A stretch of DNA of 64,000 bases. Origin: Francisella adeliensis (GTDB lineage Bacteria; Pseudomonadota; Gammaproteobacteria; Francisellales; Francisellaceae). A program made the translations under genes and the position numbers. Shown here in pieces: positions 18,543 to 29,446 of this stretch; the first letter of the stretch is position 1, and the number at the start of each line of letters is the position of its first letter. The notes beneath the pieces were generated by a model. The model ran no database searches and was not told where the DNA came from. It saw only the letters and a program-made list of their open reading frames with translations. The stretch lies in NCBI RefSeq assembly GCF_003290445.1, contig NZ_CP021781.1:682001-746000 (forward strand), written 5' to 3'.

Positions 18543-20027
18543 ATGTTTCTTACAGAAAAACAAAATAGAGAAATAGAAGACTATGCTATTAGTGAAAATC
18601 TTAATCTTATAGATCTAGCTTCAGATGAAATTGTAAAATTTATAAAGAATAAATTTAATAAAAAAACCAAAATTCTTCTGGTTGCGGGCACAGGTAATAA
18701 TGGCAGTGATGCAATAGCAACAGCTATTAAATTAATTCATAAAAACTATTGTGTTGACCTATATCGTTATAGTAAGCAGACAAATGAAATTAATAACATA
18801 TATTATCATGAATACTGCCAGCTGAAACAACCTTTACTTAAGCTGCCTAAAGTTAGTAAGTATGATGTTGTGATTGATGGGCTATTTGGTATTGGACTTA
18901 ATCGAAATCTAGATACAGATATATTAGAGTTAATAAGTGCTATAAACAAGCAGTCAAAATACACTTTAGCAATAGATGTTCCAAGTGGATTAGGTGCTTT
19001 TAATGCGAAGATTTATGGTGATGCAATAGTAGCTAATGAAACCATTACATTTTTATCAAATAAACAAGGTTTGCATACAGGTGCGGGTCTAGACCATGCT
19101 GGTATGGTTACAGTGTCTAAACTCATCGATAGCTCTATAATCAAGCTTAGTGAATCAGGTTATTGTGTTTATAAAAATACAGTAAAAAATATTGATTTGA
19201 CTACTATACTTAGAAAAAAGAAAAACACTAATAAAGGTACTTACGGCAATCTTGGCATTATCGGTGGTAATACGGGCATGAATGGAGCATTGCAGTTAGC
19301 AGGTGCTTCGGCTCTTTATAGTGGATGTGGTAAAGTTTCAATGATACCTTTAGATCAAAGTTTTAAAGCTGATATGTCTATGCCTGAGCTAATGACTAAA
19401 TCTTTGAAAAATGTCCCTAAAAATATCAATATTTTTTCAGCTTTAGCCGTTGGTGTTGGTTTTGATACTACTGATGACTCTCAGCAAATTTTAGAATCGA
19501 TAATTGATAATCTAACTCAACTAGCAATTTTTGATGCAGATGCGCTAAATATAATCGTAACAAATCAGCAAATTAGAGAGAAGTTCATAAATTTAGAAAA
19601 CAAAATAATAACACCTCATCCAGCGGAAGCTGCAAGGTTGCTTGATTGTACAACCAAAGAAATTCAAGAAGATAGATTTACTGCAATTAGAACTTTAGCT
19701 AAAAAATATAATGCTACAGTAGTACTAAAAGGAGCTGGAAGCTTAATTTGTAAAGATAATAAAATATATATAAATACTACTGGTAATCAAGGTATGGCAG
19801 TAGCAGGGCAAGGCGATGTTTTATCTGGAATTATTGGAGCATTTTTAGCTCAAGGTTTAAATACTCTATCAGCAAGTAGATTAGCCGTATATGTTCATGG
19901 TCTAGCTGGTGATAACGTAGCAAAAAAACTTGGAGGTTTTGTTGGAATATTTCCGAGTAGGGTTGCTGAAGAGGTTTGCGAGGTTTTGAATAAGATAGGA
20001 GATGAAAATGCAAATATATCTAACTAA
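18543..20027 (+). CDS. nnrDE: Bifunctional NAD(P)H-hydrate epimerase / ADP-dependent NAD(P)H-hydrate dehydratase
   Basis: Metabolite-repair enzyme that restores hydrated NAD(P)H. The N-terminal half is the YjeF_N epimerase domain (AGTGNNGSDAIA near 55 and a DVPSGLGA motif). The C-terminal half is the ribokinase-like dehydratase (GNLGIIGGNTGMNGA, DADALNII, TPHPAEAARLL, and the catalytic GQGDVLSG). The fused two-domain arrangement matches E. coli Nnr. ATG 18543 is preferred over TTG 18531. The last 20 bases overlap the next gene. Confidence 0.93.
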   Translation: MFLTEKQNREIEDYAISENLNLIDLASDEIVKFIKNKFNKKTKILLVAGTGNNGSDAIATAIKLIHKNYCVDLYRYSKQTNEINNIYYHEYCQLKQPLLKLPKVSKYDVVIDGLFGIGLNRNLDTDILELISAINKQSKYTLAIDVPSGLGAFNAKIYGDAIVANETITFLSNKQGLHTGAGLDHAGMVTVSKLIDSSIIKLSESGYCVYKNTVKNIDLTTILRKKKNTNKGTYGNLGIIGGNTGMNGALQLAGASALYSGCGKVSMIPLDQSFKADMSMPELMTKSLKNVPKNINIFSALAVGVGFDTTDDSQQILESIIDNLTQLAIFDADALNIIVTNQQIREKFINLENKIITPHPAEAARLLDCTTKEIQEDRFTAIRTLAKKYNATVVLKGAGSLICKDNKIYINTTGNQGMAVAGQGDVLSGIIGAFLAQGLNTLSASRLAVYVHGLAGDNVAKKLGGFVGIFPSRVAEEVCEVLNKIGDENANISN

Positions 20028-21537
20028 TGTTAAATATGAAGAAAATAGTAGACAAATTAGTTTCATATTTAATGATGGGTATAAGTATGTTAAAGAAGTC
20101 CCTATAAATTGTCATATTTCATTAATAGAAGATAATATCCCAGAAAAATATAATGTTATAAAAAAGAATTTTGTGATTTTTCTTAAAGATTTACCTAATT
20201 TAGAAAATTGTTCTAGTTTGAGAGGTAAGCCTATCTCTACTATTTATTTTGATATTTCACCGATAGATATATTTAAAGAGGATAAACTTCAATGTTCTGG
20301 ATTTATTGACTGTATATTTACATCTTCAGATCTTTTGAAAGAAATACTGAACAAAAATGATAGTAGTAAACATGTAGGTAACATTCAAATAATTCGTTGT
20401 CATTTTCTCAGACTTGATCATATACCTAGTTTAGAATGTGTAGAAAGAGTCTCTTTTGAAGGTTGTTATTTTAATCAGCTAGAAATAACTAAAAATTGCT
20501 CTAATTTAGAGTTTAAAAAGTGTGCATTTAAATGGCTAAATATAGATGAAAACATAGAGTTTACAGGTAATATTATATTTAATAATTGTTCTTTTTTAGA
20601 AAAATTCGATTGTAGCTTACTTTTTAAAAATGCTAAAAGTGTATCTTTTACAGAGAATATTTTAGATAAAGCTTTTATGTTTAATGATACGCAGGAGACT
20701 AAAGCAGAATATGATTTCTCAAATAATACCTTTAATGGAAAAGTAGAAATTAAAAATAATACTTTTATGAGCGATATATTTTTTAGTAATTCTTCATTTA
20801 ATGGCACAGCTGATTTCTTTGGTACATGCTTTGAGCAAAAAGCAATATTTAGCAGAGTTAACTTTAATGATATTTCTGTATTTGATAAGGTGATTTTTGA
20901 GACTAAACCTAGTTTTCAGTATACTACTTTTTATGATTTAGTAGTGCTTAGAGATACTGTGTTTAACAAGGGACTAAATCTTGCATATATAAACTTAAGA
21001 GATAAAGGAGGCTTAGGTTTTTATAATGAAAGTATCAAAAATATGGATTATAATTGTATAGATGATCAAGAAACTTTTAGAATACTTAAAAGTGAGGCTC
21101 AAAAAAAAGGGGACTCAATTAAAGCTATAGAGTATTATCAGAAAGAATGTGAAAGTCATAGAAAAAGTCTAAATTTTTTTAAGAATTCATCACTTGAGCA
21201 ATTCTTTAATAAATTCACATTAAGTTATGAGAAGGTAGTGAGTAATTATGGTACATCCATACCCAAAGCTCTTTTTTGGGTTCTAGCTTTTAACTTTGCC
21301 TGTTTTATATGTTTTATAGCAAATCCAATATATTTTAATTGGGACTATTATACTTTCAATAATATAAAGTCTTTGATAGATGGTTTTTTTAGCAGTTTAA
21401 CTCCTAATATATTATCTGGAGGAGAGAGTTTTTATAAGGAAGCTTCAGGATTGTTTAGGTTTATTAATATTTCATTTAATATTTTACTGATATATGAATT
21501 ACAAAAGAGTTTTAGAAAATATTCTAGAAAGTTATAA
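20008..21537 (+). CDS. Pentapeptide-repeat-like beta-helix protein with C-terminal membrane segments
   Basis: About 509 residues. Residues about 110-330 contain loosely repeating five-residue units with a central Phe, such as CHFLR, GCYFN, KCAFK, NCSFL, NNTFN, SSFNG and VNFND, indicating a right-handed quadrilateral beta helix. A conserved-looking segment, DDQETFRILKSEAQKKGD, is followed by a helical linker and two or three hydrophobic stretches near the C terminus. ATG 20008 is chosen because AGGAG (19997-20001) lies six bases upstream of it but abuts the other ATG at 20002. The start overlaps nnrDE, suggesting coupled translation. I know of no function; similar proteins are sometimes compared with ion channels. 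Confidence 0.7.
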   Translation: MQIYLTNVKYEENSRQISFIFNDGYKYVKEVPINCHISLIEDNIPEKYNVIKKNFVIFLKDLPNLENCSSLRGKPISTIYFDISPIDIFKEDKLQCSGFIDCIFTSSDLLKEILNKNDSSKHVGNIQIIRCHFLRLDHIPSLECVERVSFEGCYFNQLEITKNCSNLEFKKCAFKWLNIDENIEFTGNIIFNNCSFLEKFDCSLLFKNAKSVSFTENILDKAFMFNDTQETKAEYDFSNNTFNGKVEIKNNTFMSDIFFSNSSFNGTADFFGTCFEQKAIFSRVNFNDISVFDKVIFETKPSFQYTTFYDLVVLRDTVFNKGLNLAYINLRDKGGLGFYNESIKNMDYNCIDDQETFRILKSEAQKKGDSIKAIEYYQKECESHRKSLNFFKNSSLEQFFNKFTLSYEKVVSNYGTSIPKALFWVLAFNFACFICFIANPIYFNWDYYTFNNIKSLIDGFFSSLTPNILSGGESFYKEASGLFRFINISFNILLIYELQKSFRKYSRKL

Positions 21538-21604
21538 GATTTGTGGAGAACTATTTAAAGGTTTATAATATTTATATGATTTTTCCAATGCATAGGCTTA
21601 TAGA

Positions 21605-21856
21605 GTGATAAATACATGTAAAAAAATTATACTATACCGCATGATAACCCCTGAGAAAACTTGTCCGTATGGTGTAAAAGCAAAAGAACTATTAGAAGAA
21701 AAAGGCTTAGAATTTGAGGATATTATTTTAAAAACTAAAGCTGAAATAGATGCTTTTAAAGCTAAGCATAATCTTCAAACTACACCTTTGATACTCATTG
21801 ATGAAAAGAAAATCGGTGGTTATAGTGATTTAGTTGAATTTTTGGGTAGCCAATGA
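21605..21856 (+). CDS. Small glutaredoxin-like protein with a CPYG active site
   Basis: An 83-residue thioredoxin-fold protein: first strand KIILYRM, active-site region TCPYG, cis-proline TTPLILID, and the C-terminal KIGGYSDLVEFL that contacts glutathione. The second active-site cysteine is Gly, so only a monothiol mechanism is possible. The first strand requires the GTG start at 21605; starting at the internal ATG would remove it. The stop codon overlaps the start of the next gene (ATGA), showing translational coupling to the thioesterase. Confidence 0.8.
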   Translation: MINTCKKIILYRMITPEKTCPYGVKAKELLEEKGLEFEDIILKTKAEIDAFKAKHNLQTTPLILIDEKKIGGYSDLVEFLGSQ

Positions 21857-22302
21857 AAAATCAACTGAAATACTTTGTATATCCAACAAAAGTTTTACCA
21901 GAACATATTGACCCAAATAACCATCTAAACAATATTGTTTATCTACAATGGATGCAAGATATTGCTATTGAGCATGTCAAAGCTAACGGAGTATTTGAAA
22001 TTACTGAAGAATTAGGACTTACATGGTTTGCAAAAAAACATACTATTGAATATATGTCTCAAGGGTTTTTAGGTGATGAAATTACAGTTATTACATGGGT
22101 TGAAAGTGCGACAAAGATTTCTACTTTGCGTAAGTATCATATATACAGAAAATCAGATAAGAAACTCTTATGTAAAGCTGAAACCTTATGGATTATGATA
22201 AATTTAGAAAAAGGGCGACCAGCTAAGATCCCTGCTGACTTGATAGGAATATTTGATAAATATAATGGTTTTGAAATAGATGATGTTTCTAGTTTAGTCT
22301 AG
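21853..22302 (+). CDS. Hotdog-fold acyl-CoA thioesterase (4HBT family)
   Basis: A 149-residue hotdog-fold protein with the motif HIDPNNHLNNIVYLQWMQDI, characteristic of the 4HBT/FatA-like thioesterases, in which Asp or nearby residues activate water. It probably hydrolyses an acyl-CoA or acyl-carrier thioester in the cytosol; chain length is unknown. It overlaps the glutaredoxin gene by four bases and converges with dusA ten bases further on. Confidence 0.85.
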   Translation: MKNQLKYFVYPTKVLPEHIDPNNHLNNIVYLQWMQDIAIEHVKANGVFEITEELGLTWFAKKHTIEYMSQGFLGDEITVITWVESATKISTLRKYHIYRKSDKKLLCKAETLWIMINLEKGRPAKIPADLIGIFDKYNGFEIDDVSSLV

Positions 22303-22311
22303 TAGTTCTAG

Positions 22312-23289
22312 TTATTTTTCAAACACTTTTAAAGCTTCTAAAAACACATCTACGCTAGCACCTTTTTTATTAGTATTTTCACTTAAATACCTACGATAAA
22401 CTTTAGCATTTGGTAAGCCATTAAATAAGTTTAGAGTGTGTTTTGTGATGTTGTTTAGCTTAAGGTTTGAGTCGCGCTCCATTTGTGTTTTTATATATTC
22501 AGCCATTTTATAGGCAACCTCTAAAGGTGTTACAGGCTCTGTTTCAGTACCATAAAACTCATTATCAAAGTCGTTAAAAATCATAGGATTATGGTATGCT
22601 TCACGACCAATCATAACGCTATCAATATGTTGTAAATGCTCGTGCGATTGTTCAGCAGTTGTTATGCCACCATTTATACCAATCTCAAGATTTGGGAAGT
22701 CTTTTTTGATGTTATAAACCGTATCGTATTTTAACTCAGGGATGGTACGGTTTTCTTTGGGAGATAAGCCACTTAGCCAGCCTTTGCGAGCATGAAGACA
22801 TAGATAGTCAACACCTGCATTAACTTGTTTTTCAACAAAGTTATAAAGCTCTTCATAATTATCATTATGATCATAACCAATGCGTGTTTTTACGGATACT
22901 GGGATACTAAGATTATCTTTCATAGCTTTAACACAATCAGCTACTAAGTCAGGCTCTGCCATCAATGAAAGACCAAAATTACCTTTTTTAACTCGCTCAC
23001 TAGGACAACCAACATTTATGTTTATTTCATCATAACTTAGGCTTTGTGCTAATTTACCACAATAAATGAAATCTTCAGGAACGCAGCCACCAAGTTGAAG
23101 AGTTACAGGGTTCTCTTCGGCATTATAATTTAGTAAAAAGTTTTTATTTCCATGAATTATTGCGTTTAAGGTTATCATTTCAGTATAAAGCATCGTGTGT
23201 TTAGTGATTAAACGCATCATGTAACGATAATGTCTGTCAGTCCAATCAAGCATCGGTGCGATACAGATTCTACGAGGGGATATATTCAT
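22312..23289 (-). CDS. dusA: tRNA-dihydrouridine synthase A
   Basis: Flavoprotein that reduces U20 and U20a in the D-loop of tRNA. It shows the N-terminal APMLDWTDRHYR motif, the catalytic cysteine in NVGCPSERVKKG, and LHARKGWLSGLSPKENR, which is diagnostic for DusA over DusB and DusC. The length of 325 residues is normal. It lies 15 bases downstream of the GGCT-like gene on the same strand and is probably co-transcribed. Confidence 0.95.
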   Translation of the reverse strand: MNISPRRICIAPMLDWTDRHYRYMMRLITKHTMLYTEMITLNAIIHGNKNFLLNYNAEENPVTLQLGGCVPEDFIYCGKLAQSLSYDEININVGCPSERVKKGNFGLSLMAEPDLVADCVKAMKDNLSIPVSVKTRIGYDHNDNYEELYNFVEKQVNAGVDYLCLHARKGWLSGLSPKENRTIPELKYDTVYNIKKDFPNLEIGINGGITTAEQSHEHLQHIDSVMIGREAYHNPMIFNDFDNEFYGTETEPVTPLEVAYKMAEYIKTQMERDSNLKLNNITKHTLNLFNGLPNAKVYRRYLSENTNKKGASVDVFLEALKVFEK

Positions 23290-23304
23290 ATTGGAAATAC
23301 AAGT

Positions 23305-24108
23305 TTAAAGTGGGTCATCATCATAATCTATACGGTGTATGATACTATCAATTTGTGTGCGATATTTTTCAGTGTTTTTTGAGTATCTAGTGTATCTGGG
23401 GTCTGGTCTATCATTCATCCAGTTTGCTAAATCCCAGTTATAGGTCGTTTTAAAACAGAGCTTACCAAATTCAGTAAGATTAAAGTCGGCTTGAGTTTGT
23501 AAGCAACCGGTTAAAAAGACATCAGCATAAGTCTGCAAGATAGGGAATTTCTCAGTAGGGAACTCAGCATCTTTGAAGTCTTTTACATACATCCAATAGT
23601 CACCTTTAGGCAAGCTTTTCACACCAAGAGGTAGTAAGTCTTTTCTTGGTATTTTGACTCTGCAATAAGAAGCTTCGCGAAGATCTGTTGCTGAAATATC
23701 ACTAGCTTTAGCTTTGTAGTATATAGCATTCATTACATAACCTTTATTAGGGATTCCTAAAAGGAATGTAGCCTTAGATTTGTTACCTCTAGAAGCCCAA
23801 ATTCTTTCAAAGTTCTTAACTAATATAGGAGCTGCGTATGTAGCATCTGGAACAGTGATGTTACGAGAGTCTTTGTTCATTAAACTACCATAACCAATTA
23901 CATAATTATTTCTCTTGGAGCTGACCCCAGGTCTACAGTCAGTAGAGTCTTCAGGTGTTTGAGATTCAAGATTTTCTTTTAGTATTTTTATCTCATTCTC
24001 ATGGATGTTCGTCGCCTTTTTGACGCCTTGTTTTTGGCCTATCAAAAAACTGCCAAGGACTACGACAGATATTATAGAGATGACTACAATATTTTTCTTT
24101 TTTATCAT
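23305..24108 (-). CDS. Membrane-anchored gamma-glutamylcyclotransferase-like protein
   Basis: One N-terminal hydrophobic helix (residues 5-25) is followed by a coiled stretch and a soluble domain that starts with VIGYGSLMN, the substrate-binding loop of the GGCT/AIG2-like fold. Later features such as RIWASRG and MNAIYYKA also suit that fold. GGCT enzymes release 5-oxoproline from gamma-glutamyl peptides. The domain here would lie in the periplasm, which is unusual. Partner or substrate is unknown. It precedes dusA by 15 bases. Confidence 0.65.
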   Translation of the reverse strand: MIKKKNIVVISIISVVVLGSFLIGQKQGVKKATNIHENEIKILKENLESQTPEDSTDCRPGVSSKRNNYVIGYGSLMNKDSRNITVPDATYAAPILVKNFERIWASRGNKSKATFLLGIPNKGYVMNAIYYKAKASDISATDLREASYCRVKIPRKDLLPLGVKSLPKGDYWMYVKDFKDAEFPTEKFPILQTYADVFLTGCLQTQADFNLTEFGKLCFKTTYNWDLANWMNDRPDPRYTRYSKNTEKYRTQIDSIIHRIDYDDDPL

Positions 24109-24220
24109 TGTGATGTTATATCAGACCATATTAATTAGATATCTTAGCTATTTTTGAGTGAAATTTAAAGTTTTTGTTTATAAGAGGTCTTAAAGTCTGT
24201 TATATATGGGTACTAAGATG

Positions 24221-24229
24221 TGGTATAAT
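24221..24229 (+). promoter_or_regulatory. Extended -10 promoter of gyrB
   Basis: TGGTATAAT is a perfect TGnTATAAT element 49 bases upstream of the gyrB ATG. A GGAG ribosome binding site is present near 24265. No strong -35 is seen. Confidence 0.6.
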
Positions 24230-24262
24230 ACCGACTAGTTATTTTAAAAATATCATAAATAA

Positions 24263-26680
<2,418 letters not shown>

Positions 26681-26772
26681 TTAAACTATATTTTTCAAAT
26701 ATCCTAATTTATCTCAATGCAAATTTTTATCTACAAAAACTACTTAATTAATCATAAGGTATTTAATTTATC

Positions 26773-27747
26773 ATGTCTTTTAAAATAGCTGATATTGAAA
26801 TAGAAAATAATGTAGTGCTAGCTCCTATGGCAGGCTTTTGTGATAGTGCATTTAGGACTCTTTGCAAAGAGCATGGTGCTGGATTGATATACACTGAAAT
26901 GGTAAATAACAAAGGTGTAGCAGATAGACATTGGGAAACTATGGAAATGCTCTATATGGAGGACTCGGAAAAGCCTCTTGGTGTACAGATTTTTGGTACA
27001 GACTTAGATAGTTTTGTTGGAGCAACTAAGTATATTGCTGAAAATACTGAGTGTGATTTTCTTGATATAAACATGGGTTGCCCGATGCCTAAAATTGCTA
27101 AAAAACTTCAAGCTGGAGCAGCGCTTTTAAAAGATGTTGATAGGATTCATGAAATTTTGAGTACTATAGTAAAAGCAGTACATAAGCCTATAACTGTTAA
27201 AATGCGTATTGGTTGGGATGATCAGAGTATAAATGCTGTAGAGGTCGCTAAAGCTTGTGAAGATGCTGGGGTAAGTGCGATAGCATTGCATGGCCGTACA
27301 CGAGAACAGATGTATACAGGTAAAGCAAATTGGGATGTTATCCGAGATGTGAAAAAAGCTGTAGATACCGTAGTGATAGGCAATGGTGATGTATTTTGTC
27401 CACAAAGTGCAAAAGCTATGATGGATCATACAGGAGTGGATGCTGTGATGGTAGGGCGTGCATCTCGTGGAAATCCTTGGATATTTAAGCAAATTGCAGA
27501 ATACTTAAACACTGGTGAGATAATCCCACCACCAACGGCTTTTGAGCGAGTTGATGTGTTAGGAGAGCATTTAAAAAGGCTTATTAAATTAAAAACTGCA
27601 AAAGTAGCTGTTAGAGAGATTCGTACTCATGCGAGTTTCTATTTACAGGATATACCAAACTCACGAGAGTTCAGAGCTAAGTTAAATCAGCTTGATAATG
27701 AGTCTGAAATTTTTAAGGTTTTAGGTGAGTATAAAGCTAGTTTCTAG
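26773..27747 (+). CDS. dusB: tRNA-dihydrouridine synthase B
   Basis: Flavin-dependent reduction of U17 in tRNA. Diagnostic segments are the N-terminal LAPMAGFCDSAFR, the catalytic cysteine in NMGCPMPKI, KMRIGWDD, and LHGRTREQMYTGKANWD. The length of 324 residues is normal. In enterobacteria dusB sits upstream of fis; no fis follows here. It is not obviously linked to gyrB, with a 92-base gap. Confidence 0.95.
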   Translation: MSFKIADIEIENNVVLAPMAGFCDSAFRTLCKEHGAGLIYTEMVNNKGVADRHWETMEMLYMEDSEKPLGVQIFGTDLDSFVGATKYIAENTECDFLDINMGCPMPKIAKKLQAGAALLKDVDRIHEILSTIVKAVHKPITVKMRIGWDDQSINAVEVAKACEDAGVSAIALHGRTREQMYTGKANWDVIRDVKKAVDTVVIGNGDVFCPQSAKAMMDHTGVDAVMVGRASRGNPWIFKQIAEYLNTGEIIPPPTAFERVDVLGEHLKRLIKLKTAKVAVREIRTHASFYLQDIPNSREFRAKLNQLDNESEIFKVLGEYKASF

Positions 27748-27838
27748 TGGGGCATCATATTTAAAAATTAACATCAACAGCCTTTCATCAGTAAACTAAG
27801 ATATGATTGAAGCTAAATTACCGATATATAGTAAATAT

Positions 27839-28603
27839 CTAGCGTTTCAAAATATCATCATTTTTTACTTTTGTCCATTTACCTTCGGACTTATCTATAT
27901 ATTGAAAATATTCATTAGTGAAAGCTCCTTGAACACAAGTTTCTCTAGCGTATCTCCATGTAGTATTTTCATTATTAATGATTTTACCCATAACACCTGG
28001 TCCTGTGAGGTTCCATACTCCTAAACTTGTATCACCACTTTCTATGTTTGTTATTATAGTATTAATACATTGTTGAATTTTTTCATTACCAGGAGCAACA
28101 GCAAAGTAATAGTTTGTAATATATAACTGTTTTGCTTTTATAAACATTTCAGTTTTATCTTTTAATATTTTAGATGGTTTAGCAACTAAGCAACCGTCCA
28201 TATCAATATAAATACCTCCATGTTCATATAGAGCTAGAAGACGCCACAAGTCAGCCTTTGATGCTCCAACAGTTAGCTTAGAGTATGCATCAAATGCATA
28301 TGGATAATTATCTTTGATATACTGGTCAATATCTAAAATAAATCTATATTCATAACTTGGAGCAATGACTCTATTAAATAGATAATTAACATAAATAGGT
28401 AATGATACCTGATTTGTGAAATTTGTTTGCCATATGATTTTTGGTATTGCTATTTGTTTCTTTGATTTTATTAGTGGTGCACTATACTCAGGAATTGTAA
28501 ACCTTTTGTTGGGAAATATTTTATGAAAAGCTATAGATATACCCTTAACTAAATTTCCTAGTATTCTTATTATTCTACTATTAATTAAATCAATATTTAC
28601 CAT
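27839..28603 (-). CDS. GT32-type glycosyltransferase with a DXD motif
   Basis: A 254-residue protein with the Gly_transf_sug (OCH1-like) pattern: an IPKIIWQTNF opening, ASKADLWRLLALYEHGGIY, and the metal-binding DMD (IDMDG) immediately after. Such enzymes transfer hexoses or hexosamines to lipopolysaccharide, capsule or host targets. Residues 1-55 are basic and amphipathic, possibly for membrane association. The gene stands alone in an AT-rich patch between dusB and selO and converges with dusB, consistent with accessory gene content. Confidence 0.82.
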   Translation of the reverse strand: MVNIDLINSRIIRILGNLVKGISIAFHKIFPNKRFTIPEYSAPLIKSKKQIAIPKIIWQTNFTNQVSLPIYVNYLFNRVIAPSYEYRFILDIDQYIKDNYPYAFDAYSKLTVGASKADLWRLLALYEHGGIYIDMDGCLVAKPSKILKDKTEMFIKAKQLYITNYYFAVAPGNEKIQQCINTIITNIESGDTSLGVWNLTGPGVMGKIINNENTTWRYARETCVQGAFTNEYFQYIDKSEGKWTKVKNDDILKR

Positions 28604-28726
28604 ATTGTATTGCTGTTTGAGTATACTTATTAATATTTGTATATTATATTCTATTTGATTATTATTGTTTGATTATTTTGCTGGGGTTTATAATAGGATT
28701 ATAAAATAAAATATTGAGAGGGATCT

Positions 28727-29341
28727 TTATACTAAGTATTTATGTTTATTAAAAACAATACTTCGAGATCTCTCCGCAAAAGTAACTATACCATTATCAA
28801 TGAAACTATCTGTTATTGCTTGAGGAATGTCTTTATCAAGGTTCCTTGTGATAAGTCTATAAAAAGCCTCTTTTTCAGTTTCATTAGTCTGTCTTTTAAA
28901 CTTTTGATTTACAACCTCATTAAAGCATTCTAAGAAGTGTTTTATTCTAACTTTTGGATTTGTGTTACTTGTACCTATATTACAAGCATTTGGCGCTGAT
29001 GTTGATATGTTAAAGCCTTTACGAGTGTAGTAGGCTGCAATTCCTTTAAAAATTCTATCATTACTAAAAATTGTAATAGTCAGGTATGTTCTATAATCTT
29101 TGTATCTTTCAACATACTCACCTACTTTAGCACAAATGTAACCATCCATGTTGTCCTTATTACCTTCACCATAAATAATAGGCACAAGTTCAAAATTATT
29201 ATGGATTTGAGTCTTTTTGAAGTTTGGGTCTAGTTCTTGACTATTAGTAAACACTATAGCTCTATCAAAGTTACCTTCAGCAATAGCATCAAACTTATTA
29301 TAGTTTTCAGAGTCAACAATAGCTAGTTTAAGATATTCCAT
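28727..29341 (-). CDS. PIN-like domain protein, putative nuclease
   Basis: About 205 residues. The N-terminal 120 follow the pattern of the PIN-like (NYN-related) fold: a strand ending in VDSEN (D10, E12), RAIVF, ELVPIIYGEGNKDNMDGY (D66, aligning with the xALDFH region of these families) and FSNDRIF (D95, aligning with the SxDxGF site). Four acidic residues could form a metal centre for RNA cleavage. The C-terminal 80 residues are charged and helical. The frame extends five codons upstream to a TTG, but ATG 29341 is preferred. No toxin-antitoxin partner is seen. The family assignment is inference and needs a profile search. Confidence 0.5.
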   Translation of the reverse strand: MEYLKLAIVDSENYNKFDAIAEGNFDRAIVFTNSQELDPNFKKTQIHNNFELVPIIYGEGNKDNMDGYICAKVGEYVERYKDYRTYLTITIFSNDRIFKGIAAYYTRKGFNISTSAPNACNIGTSNTNPKVRIKHFLECFNEVVNQKFKRQTNETEKEAFYRLITRNLDKDIPQAITDSFIDNGIVTFAERSRSIVFNKHKYLV

Positions 29342-29406
29342 AATACACAATACCAAGCACTATCAATAAATATATTTTATCTTAAAACTATCAGATTTTA
29401 TAAATT

Positions 29407-29435
29407 TTGTTACAATTATACCAATTTAGTATAGT
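29407..29435 (+). promoter_or_regulatory. Candidate promoter of selO
   Basis: TTGTTA and TATAGT are separated by 17 bases, ending 11 bases before the ATG at 29447. If used, the transcript would be nearly leaderless. Confidence 0.4.
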
Positions 29436-29446
29436 TTAATAGAGTT

